Shown piece by piece: positions 7,519 to 13,421 of a stretch of 23,410 nucleotides of DNA. The notes beneath the pieces were generated by a model. That model was given only the letters and a program-made list of their open reading frames with translations. It did not search any database and was not told the origin of the DNA. Position numbers and translations under genes: made by a program. The number at the start of each line of letters is the position of its first letter. Within the stretch, counting starts at the first letter, position 1. This stretch comes from a virus, in IMG/VR virus record IMGVR_UViG_3300042549_009090, positions 1 to 23,410 of that record; one strand, given 5' to 3'.

Positions 7519-8115
7519 TTGAACACATTACAGGGCTATGCCATATCCATATTGATTTTTATGATTGGAGTAGCAATCCCCAGTCCGGCGACTGTGAACG
7601 AAATTCCGCTAGGTAACAGTCCAGCCATCGTATATGAGGGCTGGGCAGCAAAAGAGGGTGGTGTCGAAACTCTATTGGCAGCCAATCAAGATGCCGTCAA
7701 GCAATCACCCAAATATCCTCCAGTCAAAAACGACCACACAGGTAAGCGCAACGAGGTTCCGCAGGACCCAGAAAAGCGCTGTCCGAAATGGGAAGCTGCA
7801 TTTGCGGACTATGGGTTATTCCCAATTGAGACATGGTCCTACATTGCATGGAGAGAGAGCCGCTGTCGTGTCAAGGCGCAGAACGCGGAGTGGGATTCCA
7901 ATGGAAATATGACGTATCACCTAAATAGTGATAAGTCGTACGATACCGGTCTCCTTCAGGTTAATTCTTCATGGCGTTCGCGAGTAGCAGAAGTGTGTGG
8001 TGAGTGGGCTATTGAAAATCGCATGCAAGGGCTCAAAACACTTGATTGCAATTTAAAGTTTGCTCGATGGCTGATGGAGAATTCAAAAGGCGGGCTTTCT
8101 AATTGGGGCATGTAG
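7519..8115 (+). CDS. Secreted lysozyme / lytic transglycosylase-like wall hydrolase
   Basis: 198 residues from a TTG start with AAAGG eight bases upstream. The N-terminus is a signal peptide or anchor (MNTLQGYAISILIFMIGVAI). The C-terminal half has a lysozyme-like fold: ETWSYIAWRESRC with Glu in WRESR as the candidate catalytic acid, DTGLLQVNSSW (the GLxQxN motif), and a closing helix LKFARWLMENSKGGLSNWG. Cys residues spaced along the domain could form disulfides after export. It should cut glycan strands. It is separate from the lysis cassette, so a role in DNA entry or exported wall remodelling is as likely as lysis. The stop overlaps the next start (TAGTG). Confidence 0.8.
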   Translation: MNTLQGYAISILIFMIGVAIPSPATVNEIPLGNSPAIVYEGWAAKEGGVETLLAANQDAVKQSPKYPPVKNDHTGKRNEVPQDPEKRCPKWEAAFADYGLFPIETWSYIAWRESRCRVKAQNAEWDSNGNMTYHLNSDKSYDTGLLQVNSSWRSRVAEVCGEWAIENRMQGLKTLDCNLKFARWLMENSKGGLSNWGM

Positions 8116-8237
8116 TGTCCTTTTCTTCAAACACCCGGAAACCTCACATCCCAAGTGTGCTTTCATTGCTTGTCTGGATTGGCTTGGGTCCGCTGATTGG
8201 GATTGTCCTGTTAATAGGTGGGTTTTTGTTTAATTAG
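8115..8237 (+). CDS. 40-residue single-TM peptide coupled to the wall hydrolase
   Basis: The start is GTG overlapping the hydrolase stop as TAGTG. A short polar, basic N-terminus (MSFSSNTRKPHIP) precedes one strong membrane segment (VLSLLVWIGLGPLIGIVLLI) and a GGFLFN end. The coupling and clean hydrophobicity pattern argue for a real gene despite its size. It could anchor or assist export of the hydrolase, or be holin-like. It ends three bases before the 3' end of the convergent tRNA-Thr gene. Confidence 0.55.
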   Translation: MSFSSNTRKPHIPSVLSLLVWIGLGPLIGIVLLIGGFLFN

Positions 8238-8240
8238 ATA

Positions 8241-8315
8241 TGGAGCCCTCGGTGGGAGTTGAACCCACGACCTACCGCTTACAAGGCGGTTGCTCTGCCA
8301 CTGAGCTACAAGGGC
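8241..8315 (-). tRNA. tRNA-Thr (anticodon UGU)
   Basis: 75 nt including an encoded 3' CCA. Acceptor GCCCTTG pairs with CGAGGGC (one G-U pair), the D arm is GCTC/GAGC, the anticodon stem is ACCGC/GCGGT with loop CTTGTAA giving anticodon TGT, and the T arm is GTGGG/CCCAC. All arms pair. Confidence 0.95.
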
Positions 8316-8379
8316 GAATCGTTGCACGATGTGTAATTTACGATACACATTGCCGGCTGGTGCGTGTAGTATTTGGTTA

Positions 8380-8532
8380 ATGAAAGAAAATTTGTCATTG
8401 TCTCAAATAGTTGAAAAGATAGCAGTCTGCAACCGCAAAATGGAGATTTTGGATTCTCGGATGGCTGAATTAGAAGACGAAATCGAACTACTAAAGGCAG
8501 AGCCAAATTATAGCACGGCTAAGAAAAAATAA
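8380..8532 (+). CDS. Small coiled-coil protein (50 residues), possibly leaderless
   Basis: Starting at the ATG at 8380, the product is MKENLSLSQIVEKIAVCNRK and continues as heptads (MEILDSRMAELEDEIELLKA) to a Lys-rich tail. A longer frame from 8329 has no ribosome site. No Shine-Dalgarno precedes 8380, but TAGTAT at 8367-8372 ends seven bases before the ATG, as in leaderless actinobacterial transcripts. It is probably a small dimeric coiled-coil protein; function unknown. Confidence 0.5.
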   Translation: MKENLSLSQIVEKIAVCNRKMEILDSRMAELEDEIELLKAEPNYSTAKKK

Positions 8533-8543
8533 CAATAAAGTGA

Positions 8544-8636
8544 CTAGTCAGCCCCTATAAAAATACATTCACCAGTGCACTCTTCGGCTGCCTCTATAAC
8601 GTCGTCACCAAGGCGGTCTTCTGCTGACTGAATGCC
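8544..8636 (-). pseudogene. 3' fragment of a second ferredoxin gene
   Basis: Read on the minus strand, this encodes SAEDRLGDDVIEAAEEC followed by TGECIFIGAD and a stop. It closely matches the end of the intact ferredoxin at 10631 (DDRLEDVIESAEEC, PGECIFIEVD). DNA similarity runs from about 8547 to 8625. An in-frame TAA lies just upstream (8637-8639) and no start codon or N-terminal half is present. It is a truncated copy, probably left by recombination. Confidence 0.8.
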
Positions 8637-8662
8637 TTATAAACAAAGGCTTAAAAAATAAG

Positions 8663-8691
8663 TTGTGTTTTAATTAAGGTCGCTGTATAGT
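8663..8691 (+). promoter_or_regulatory. Promoter TTGTGT-N17-TATAGT for the secreted-protein operon
   Basis: TTGTGT (8663-8668) and TATAGT (8686-8691) are separated by 17 bases, about 40 bases before the GTG start. The -10 is overlapped by the inverted repeat described next. Confidence 0.6.
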
Positions 8692-8717
8692 AGGAGTCTA
8701 CTAATAAATACCTACTA
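8688..8717 (+). promoter_or_regulatory. CTACTA repeats overlapping the -10, candidate operator
   Basis: TAGTAG-GAGT-CTACTA is a perfect 6-bp inverted repeat (8688-8703) overlapping the -10 and the likely transcription start. A third copy, CTACTA, follows at 8711-8716. The position suits a repressor site. Confidence 0.4.
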
Positions 8718-8731
8718 GAGAAAGATAAAAA

Positions 8732-10036
8732 GTGAAAAAACTATTGGCGTTTACCGTATTTGTTTTTGTTTCAATGTTTGCGTTTGCCTCGCCTGCTAAT
8801 GCCACATCTTGCGCAATCACTTCAGAATCCATTTCGCCTAGCTCTGCTGTTCTTTCTGCAGGTTCGACGGGAGTTACGTGGACAGTTTCGGCGTCATGCC
8901 AATCTCCATATATTCATAACACTGCAAATGCTTTAGGTTATTTATGCAATGGTGGTTCTTGTATTGCGGCAACAGCAACACCGGTCCGAAACTCATACAC
9001 CTACACATTTAGTTTTTTATTAAATCAAAGTTCCCCTGCTGGTGTTTGGACACCCAGAATGACCTTGTCTTCAAGCGATGGGGTGACCAAGTTTGATATA
9101 AGTTCAAACAGTTCTGTAGTTATTTCTTCTTATGTCGCACCAACTACAACAACTACCATTGCTCCAACTACTACGACTACTATTGCACCAACTGTTTGTA
9201 TAAAAAGTACTTCTGGACAACAAATTCATGACACTGTCACTTGGTTTTATTCTCCTAGTTCTGTACCCAATAATCCAGCTTACAAATCAATGTCTTTAGC
9301 TGTATGGCAATCTATGACGCATGAGCAAAAAATTAATTCCGGACCTTTGTATATGTCGCCTGCTCCGACTGGTGGTTGCAATCAGCTATATTCTTACCCA
9401 TCAGCTGTAACAACAACTACCACCGTTCCTGTGGCCACTGTGACGACTGTTGCTCCCGCCACTACCACCACACTCCCACGATGGCGTAATTATTGCCAAC
9501 CCTATAATGCCCACACGTGGCACCAAGCAACCCTTGATAGTTTGTATTACACCTATCCTCCTAGTGCGGTTTATCCAGTACCTGCTGGTGGTTGTTCTTC
9601 TCTGAATACAGTTCAAACTACAACTACAACTTCTGTTCCAGTTGTTCAACAAAAAACCCAAGTTGCCCCAACCCAAGTGGCAATTTTGCCAAAAGTTCAA
9701 CCTCCGGTAACAACTTCTCCAGTTATTCAATCTCCAGTAATAACTTTGCCAAAGACTATAAATCCAGGAGTTTCTGCCGCAATACCTGCAAAAGTGCCCT
9801 ATGTTGTGCCATGGAAATATGTGTGGATGAATAAAACATCCACCGCAAAAATAAAAACAGGGGCATTGTGTTTTAGCGGTAAGATTTCCACGGCCACGAG
9901 TTCAGGAGCATGCTCTCATAACGGTGGGGTAAAAAATTGGATTTACTATTCTACAAAATCTACCAGTAAGGTTAAATACAAATGCTGGTTGAATAAAAAT
10001 ACAAACACCTACAACAAAAACTGCATCGCAGTTTAA
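8732..10036 (+). CDS. Secreted modular protein with Thr-rich linkers and DUF3761-like C-terminus
   Basis: 434 residues from a GTG start with AGAGAAAG upstream. A clear signal peptide ends at FASPANA. An Ig-like domain follows (about 26-135), then Thr runs (TTTTTIAPTTTTTIAP), two related Cys/Tyr-rich modules (about 155-225, ending APTGGCNQLYSYPSA, and about 255-293, ending VPAGGCSSLN), and a Pro/Val/Gln stalk. The C-terminal module with SGACSHNGGVKNW resembles the DUF3761 signature (ACSxHGGV). Exported from the infected cell, it may bind the cell surface. Superinfection exclusion or aggregation are guesses. It is followed five bases later by a strong ribosome site for the next gene. Confidence 0.75.
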   Translation: MKKLLAFTVFVFVSMFAFASPANATSCAITSESISPSSAVLSAGSTGVTWTVSASCQSPYIHNTANALGYLCNGGSCIAATATPVRNSYTYTFSFLLNQSSPAGVWTPRMTLSSSDGVTKFDISSNSSVVISSYVAPTTTTTIAPTTTTTIAPTVCIKSTSGQQIHDTVTWFYSPSSVPNNPAYKSMSLAVWQSMTHEQKINSGPLYMSPAPTGGCNQLYSYPSAVTTTTTVPVATVTTVAPATTTTLPRWRNYCQPYNAHTWHQATLDSLYYTYPPSAVYPVPAGGCSSLNTVQTTTTTSVPVVQQKTQVAPTQVAILPKVQPPVTTSPVIQSPVITLPKTINPGVSAAIPAKVPYVVPWKYVWMNKTSTAKIKTGALCFSGKISTATSSGACSHNGGVKNWIYYSTKSTSKVKYKCWLNKNTNTYNKNCIAV

Positions 10037-10047
10037 GGAGAATGAAA

Positions 10048-10563
10048 ATGAAAATGAACATGAACATCAAACCTACATATATTGCGGCTATCGCCGTAGT
10101 TGTTTGTGGGTTCATCGGAACCATCTTCACGATGAAAAGCATTAACGACTCAAAAGATGCACTTATGATGCGCCTTGAAAAACAATCAGCAATCATTGAC
10201 CAGTACAACAAAGATTCACAAGAAAAACTTGATGGACTCAAAAGCGGTCAAGACACCTTGAATGAAAATGACAAGGTTCTGTCTGAACAAATTGCCGCTG
10301 TAGACGTAAAAATTGACGCACAAGGCTTGGCTTTGGGTTTAATGCAAGAGGATATTTTGGCTTTCAAAGAATCTATTAAAAACCTTGATGACACTGTCCG
10401 CGCAAACCAAACATTCATTTTAGGAGAATTGACAGGTCTTAAAAAGACCGTAGATGCTCTGCGAAATGCAGGGAATAACGCAATAACTGCACAGCAGGTA
10501 ATCCGCTATACCTCCTGTGCGGCCACTGGACAACAGTGCAACTGGATTATCGCAGGAAAGTAG
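10048..10563 (+). CDS. Membrane-anchored coiled-coil protein
   Basis: 171 residues from the second of several near-identical ATGs. AAGGAG at 10035-10040 is seven bases before 10048 but only one base before the ATG at 10042, so 10048 is preferred. One membrane segment lies near the N-terminus (YIAAIAVVVCGFIGTIFTM). A long helical, heptad-rich region (about 35-150) follows, with a C-terminal Cys pair in SCAATGQQC. It shares the operon with the secreted modular protein and may anchor or cooperate with it at the cell envelope. The function is unknown. Confidence 0.7.
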   Translation: MKMNMNIKPTYIAAIAVVVCGFIGTIFTMKSINDSKDALMMRLEKQSAIIDQYNKDSQEKLDGLKSGQDTLNENDKVLSEQIAAVDVKIDAQGLALGLMQEDILAFKESIKNLDDTVRANQTFILGELTGLKKTVDALRNAGNNAITAQQVIRYTSCAATGQQCNWIIAGK

Positions 10564-10581
10564 CACTCAAGTAAGGAAAAG

Positions 10582-10614
10582 TGGGCGTGGTGGGATTGAC
10601 TCTCATCACGCCCA
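10582..10614. terminator. Bidirectional hairpin between convergent operons
   Basis: A 14-bp stem (TGGGCGTGGTGGGA / TCTCATCACGCCCA, with two G-T pairs) and a TTGAC loop sit between the stop codons at 10563 and 10631. On the minus strand a CTTTTCC tract follows, so it suits the ferredoxin operon best. The plus-strand tail is less T-rich. Confidence 0.7.
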
Positions 10615-10630
10615 TTAATGAATAATCGCC

Positions 10631-10879
10631 TTAGTCAACTTCTATAAAAATGCACTCGCCAGGGCATTCCTCAGCCGACTCAATAACGTCTTCAAGCCTG
10701 TCGTCTAAGAAGGATGCTAATCCAGCCGCGCCTTCTGGGTTCCCCACAGCGGCCGCATAAATCTTGTCCCCTTCTTTTACATACGCAAGACCGTCCGGCA
10801 TCATATGAAAAACATCTGGGGCTATCTCCGCGCATAGTCCATCTCCAGTACATAGGTCTTGGTCAATCCAAACTCTCAT
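10631..10879 (-). CDS. Small 3Fe-4S-type ferredoxin
   Basis: 82 residues. MRVWIDQDLCTGDGLCAEIA and a distal AEECPGECIFIE match single-cluster ferredoxins of actinobacteria, often partners of cytochrome P450s. C10, C16 and C72 are the expected ligands. Asp replaces the middle Cys of a CxxCxxC motif, pointing to 3Fe-4S; C76 is extra. It should carry single electrons in the cytoplasm. Its ATG overlaps the stop of the aminopeptidase gene (ATGA). Its first 31 bases recur at 11709-11739 and a C-terminal fragment of a relative lies at 8544. The partner is unknown; the oxygenase at 13383 does not obviously need a ferredoxin. Confidence 0.9.
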   Translation of the reverse strand: MRVWIDQDLCTGDGLCAEIAPDVFHMMPDGLAYVKEGDKIYAAAVGNPEGAAGLASFLDDRLEDVIESAEECPGECIFIEVD

Positions 10880-10880
10880 T
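10850..10880 (-). repeat. 31-bp direct repeat, copy A (ferredoxin 5' end)
   Basis: The first eight to ten codons of the intact ferredoxin plus one upstream base. It matches 11709-11739 at 30 of 31 bases; the only difference is position 10872 (A) against 11731 (G). The two copies flank the aminopeptidase gene. Confidence 0.95.
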
Positions 10881-11712
10881 TTTTCCCTTTGGTGAGTGGT
10901 CCACCTGTCAATACATCAACACCAGTTTCAGTGACCAACACGGTGTGTTCAAATTGCGCGGTGCGCTTGCCGTCTGCGGTGACTGCTGTCCAGCCGTCGT
11001 TCCACATGCGGTGCTGCCATGTGCCAAGTGAAATCATCGGCTCAATCGTGAATGTCATGCCAGGGCGCATGATGGTGTTGTTGCTCTTGTCGTAGTAGTG
11101 CAACACCTGAATGTCGGTGTGAAACTGCTCGCCAATTCCGTGACCAACAAAGGCGCGAATAACGCTCATTTGGTCTTGTTTTGCTCGGGTTTCAATGGCT
11201 TTTCCAATGTCACTTAGTGGGCGACCAGGAACAACGGCTTCAATGCCGCGCCATGTGCACTCTTCGGTTACAGAAATTAGGTTGCGGCTCTCGTCGTCAA
11301 TCTCGCCTACTGCAAATGTTGCATTGGTGTCGCCATGAACGCCATTCATGTAGCACGTGACATCAAGGTTAATGATGTCGCCTTCTTGCAGTACGCGTGA
11401 ATCGGGAATTCCATGACAAATCACTTCGTTCACTGAAGTGCACGCACTCTTTGGATAGCCTAAATAATTCAATGGGCTCGGGTATGCACCGCGCTCGATG
11501 CACAAGTTGTGCACATAAACATCAATGTCATCCGTCGTAATTCCTGGACGAACAAATTCTCCTGCAAGGCGCAGTACTTCTGCAGCAGCAGAACATGCAA
11601 TGCGCATGCGTTCAATAATTTCAGGTGACTTCACTGCAGATTCTTGCCAGCGCGTGACCTTGCCAGTCTCTGCGTACGGCGGCTTCACAATGTGGTCAGG
11701 AACGCTCAACAT
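10876..11712 (-). CDS. map: Methionine aminopeptidase (type I, actinobacterial form)
   Basis: 278 residues, full length. An N-terminal extension with a PPYAETGKVTR segment, as in actinobacterial type Ic enzymes, precedes the pita-bread domain. All metal ligands are recognisable: Asp in INLDVTCYMNGVHGD (two Asp), His in VGHGIGEQFH, Glu in FTIEPM and Glu in AQFEHTVLV; the usual substrate-side His is in NEVICHG. It removes initiator Met when the next residue is small. The ATG lies inside direct-repeat copy B, with no Shine-Dalgarno. It overlaps the stop of a 10-codon leader (ATGTTGA), so reinitiation is likely. The stop overlaps the ferredoxin ATG. It is likely a host-derived gene. A proteasome-like Met-Thr protein in this window is a plausible substrate. 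Confidence 0.95.
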   Translation of the reverse strand: MLSVPDHIVKPPYAETGKVTRWQESAVKSPEIIERMRIACSAAAEVLRLAGEFVRPGITTDDIDVYVHNLCIERGAYPSPLNYLGYPKSACTSVNEVICHGIPDSRVLQEGDIINLDVTCYMNGVHGDTNATFAVGEIDDESRNLISVTEECTWRGIEAVVPGRPLSDIGKAIETRAKQDQMSVIRAFVGHGIGEQFHTDIQVLHYYDKSNNTIMRPGMTFTIEPMISLGTWQHRMWNDGWTAVTADGKRTAQFEHTVLVTETGVDVLTGGPLTKGKK

Positions 11713-11738
11713 AGGTCTTGGTCAATCCAAGCTCTCAT
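11706..11738 (-). CDS. 10-residue leader peptide, relic of a ferredoxin start
   Basis: An ATG at 11738, overlapping the stop of the upstream gene as TAATG, opens MRAWIDQDLC and then TGA. These are nine of the first ten ferredoxin residues, with one change (V3A). The aminopeptidase ATG lies within its last codons (ATGTTGA). It may be a residue of gene insertion that now couples translation. Confidence 0.5.
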   Translation of the reverse strand: MRAWIDQDLC

Positions 11739-11739
11739 T
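11709..11739 (-). repeat. 31-bp direct repeat, copy B (upstream of aminopeptidase)
   Basis: A near-perfect copy of 10850-10880, containing both the start of the leader peptide and the start of the aminopeptidase. Confidence 0.95.
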
Positions 11740-11920
11740 AACTTGCGTTCTTTGATTTACAGTTTTTATGACAGTGACAACCTTTTGATTTTTTCCACAT
11801 CCAAAAATGATGGGCAGCCATTAACACCATCAATGCCCACATTAAGTTCATTTCGCTAATCATTAAAAAATTAGATGTGGATGAGTGGTCGTGATTCATA
11901 TGGTTAATCCAGACTTTCAT
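11738..11920 (-). CDS. His/Met/Cys-rich single-TM peptide
   Basis: 60 residues. The start MKVWINHMNHDH resembles the ferredoxin start (MRVWIDQ). A Met-rich membrane segment follows (MISEMNLMWALMVLMAAHHF), then WMWKKSKGCHCHKNC. The density of His, Met and Cys on both sides of one membrane span suggests binding of a soft metal such as copper, but no family is recognised. The start overlaps the preceding gene's stop as TAATG and its own stop overlaps the leader ATG as TAATG. It lies in one unit with aminopeptidase and ferredoxin, both metal-dependent. Confidence 0.65.
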   Translation of the reverse strand: MKVWINHMNHDHSSTSNFLMISEMNLMWALMVLMAAHHFWMWKKSKGCHCHKNCKSKNAS

Positions 11921-11921
11921 T
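11902..11921 (-). repeat. Third, diverged copy of the ferredoxin-start repeat
   Basis: The 20 bases around the start of the His/Met-rich gene match those around the ferredoxin start at 17 of 20 positions. Three consecutive genes thus begin with the same sequence. Confidence 0.7.
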
Positions 11922-12558
11922 ATTCCTCGGTTACTTCAATATCGTAGTAATACTCATCATTATCAGCTGTCCGCCATTTTTTGGCATCTTCAACATCCCA
12001 CAATCTTGTATTTACTAATCGCTTTATAAGATTACCGTCTTTAGTGGTAAATGATGGGTCAAACAATCTAACCCTGTTGTTTGGCTGAATGGCAAAGTTC
12101 CCATCATCTCTCAGCATTACATGTCCGCATTTGTGTTGACCTGGGTTAACGCTAAAACCAAGATTGATTACATTGTCGTCTGGTGCATGCCAATCGAGTG
12201 TAAATAGATATCTTCCATTTACAAATTCACCACTTCTGGCCACGTACGTCATTCGCATGTTTCGCATTGCCTGAAATTCGGTGACGGTTATGTGTGCGCT
12301 AAATGAATTCCATAAAACCAAATCGTGTATATCCACCTCTGGAACATTAGGCTCCGAACAAAAGGCCGATATCGGCATTCTCCACCAGACACCACCATCT
12401 TCCATCAAGAAATGAAACAGTGGAGAGCGTCCCTGAATTGATGTAACCCCAAATATCACGCATGGGAAATACTGCTCATGGGAGTCTTTTTGATTTCTGA
12501 GATAATTGCCGCGGACATAGCATTCTATTTGCGGAGTGTTTGCGTTTAGTTCCGGCAT
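11920..12558 (-). CDS. Conserved phage protein of unknown function
   Basis: 212 residues. It starts MPELNANTPQIECYVRGNYL and contains FPCVIFGVTSIQGRSPLFHF, HKCGHVMLRDDGNFAIQPNN and RVRLFDPSFTT. I recognise this as a protein common in marine and freshwater phages, including cyanophages, with no known function. It is soluble and beta-rich with no catalytic signature I can name. It is first in the unit that runs through the His/Met peptide, aminopeptidase and ferredoxin. Its stop overlaps the next start as TAATG. The tRNA-Asn gene lies 17 bases upstream, so transcription probably comes through the tRNA. Confidence 0.8.
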   Translation of the reverse strand: MPELNANTPQIECYVRGNYLRNQKDSHEQYFPCVIFGVTSIQGRSPLFHFLMEDGGVWWRMPISAFCSEPNVPEVDIHDLVLWNSFSAHITVTEFQAMRNMRMTYVARSGEFVNGRYLFTLDWHAPDDNVINLGFSVNPGQHKCGHVMLRDDGNFAIQPNNRVRLFDPSFTTKDGNLIKRLVNTRLWDVEDAKKWRTADNDEYYYDIEVTEE

Positions 12559-12575
12559 TTGCCTATTTTACACCT

Positions 12576-12651
12576 TGGCTGGGGAGGTAGGGCTCGAACC
12601 TACGACAAGCGGATTAACAGTCCGCTGCTCTGCCAACTGAGCTACTCCCCA
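12576..12651 (-). tRNA. tRNA-Asn (anticodon GUU)
   Basis: 76 nt including encoded CCA. Acceptor TGGGGAG/CTCCCCA, D arm GCTC/GAGC, anticodon stem GCGGA/TCCGC with loop CTGTTAA, T arm GTAGG/CCTAC and discriminator G. It lies seven bases after the thyX stop, so it is probably cut from a shared transcript. Confidence 0.96.
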
Positions 12652-12658
12652 ATGTTCT

Positions 12659-13324
12659 TTATGGAGTCACACGGGCGTTATCAATCCATGCATCGTATGT
12701 AGCGGGCATTTGTCTTTTGAAAATTTCTTCAACTTCTTTTGCGTAGAGACGAATGTCAATCTGAGCAGCGTCGTGATTTCTGAGCGAAAGGAAGTTCATT
12801 AGGGCCCGGGCATTGACTGTCCAGTAGAACTGCGTATACATGCTTACTGGCAGAACAACTCTTGCCAGCTCCTTTGCTACACCCTTTTCGACTAGTTGTT
12901 GATATGCCTCGTAGCAGTACGCGTTTACTTCTTCAATGTGCAGAATCGTGTGTTCGGCTAATTCCTCTTCGACGGGCTCGAATTTATACGCTCCCGGTTT
13001 GCCGGCTTGAGTGCGCACATGCTTTTTCTCTGGCGCAAAGAAATCGTCTTCAACAAAGCTGTACCTCGCAGAAAACTCATTAAATGAACCGATGCGGTGG
13101 CGGAACCATTCTCGGGCAACAAACAGCGGACACTTGACATGAAATCTAAACGAGTTATGTTCAAATGGGGTTCCGTGTCTTTCCCTCATTAAGAAATTGA
13201 TAAGTCCCTTTGCTTTATCATCTAGTTCTTCTGATGACTGAGCAAAAGAAACTCGAGCAGAGTTAACCACCGAAAGGTCGTCTGCCATGCAGCCATCGAG
13301 CCGGACAAAACCGAATTCACTCAT
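12659..13324 (-). CDS. thyX: Flavin-dependent thymidylate synthase
   Basis: 221 residues, full length. The ThyX signature RHRxxSxNExSxRYS is exact at residues 75-89 (RHRIGSFNEFSARYS). The C-terminal region has SMYTQFYWTVNARALMNFLS and LRNHDAAQIDIR, which place the dUMP and FAD ligands. It makes dTMP from dUMP with methylenetetrahydrofolate, NADPH and FAD, supplying thymidine for phage DNA. AAGGAG precedes the ATG. It is sandwiched between tRNA-Arg and tRNA-Asn on the same strand. Confidence 0.97.
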   Translation of the reverse strand: MSEFGFVRLDGCMADDLSVVNSARVSFAQSSEELDDKAKGLINFLMRERHGTPFEHNSFRFHVKCPLFVAREWFRHRIGSFNEFSARYSFVEDDFFAPEKKHVRTQAGKPGAYKFEPVEEELAEHTILHIEEVNAYCYEAYQQLVEKGVAKELARVVLPVSMYTQFYWTVNARALMNFLSLRNHDAAQIDIRLYAKEVEEIFKRQMPATYDAWIDNARVTP

Positions 13325-13344
13325 TTTTTCTCCTTGGTTGCGTT

Positions 13345-13421
13345 TGGCGCGTCGGGCAGGAATCGAACCTGCAACCTACAGATTAGAAGTCTGTTGCTCT
13401 ATCCGATTGAGCTACCGACGC
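13345..13421 (-). tRNA. tRNA-Arg (anticodon UCU)
   Basis: 77 nt including encoded CCA. Acceptor GCGTCGG/CCGACGC, D arm GCTC/GAGC, anticodon stem ACAGA/TCTGT with loop CTTCTAA, T arm GCAGG/CCTGC. Its 5' half overlaps the last 13 codons of the oxygenase gene. It reads rare AGA codons, a common choice for phage tRNAs. Confidence 0.96.

Noticed and set aside
8634-8650. GCCTT-ATAAACA-AAGGC as a terminator
   Set aside because: Only a 5-bp stem, with no T tract on either strand.
11875-11883. TGTGGATGA as a DnaA box
   Set aside because: Lies within a coding gene, differs from consensus and is isolated.
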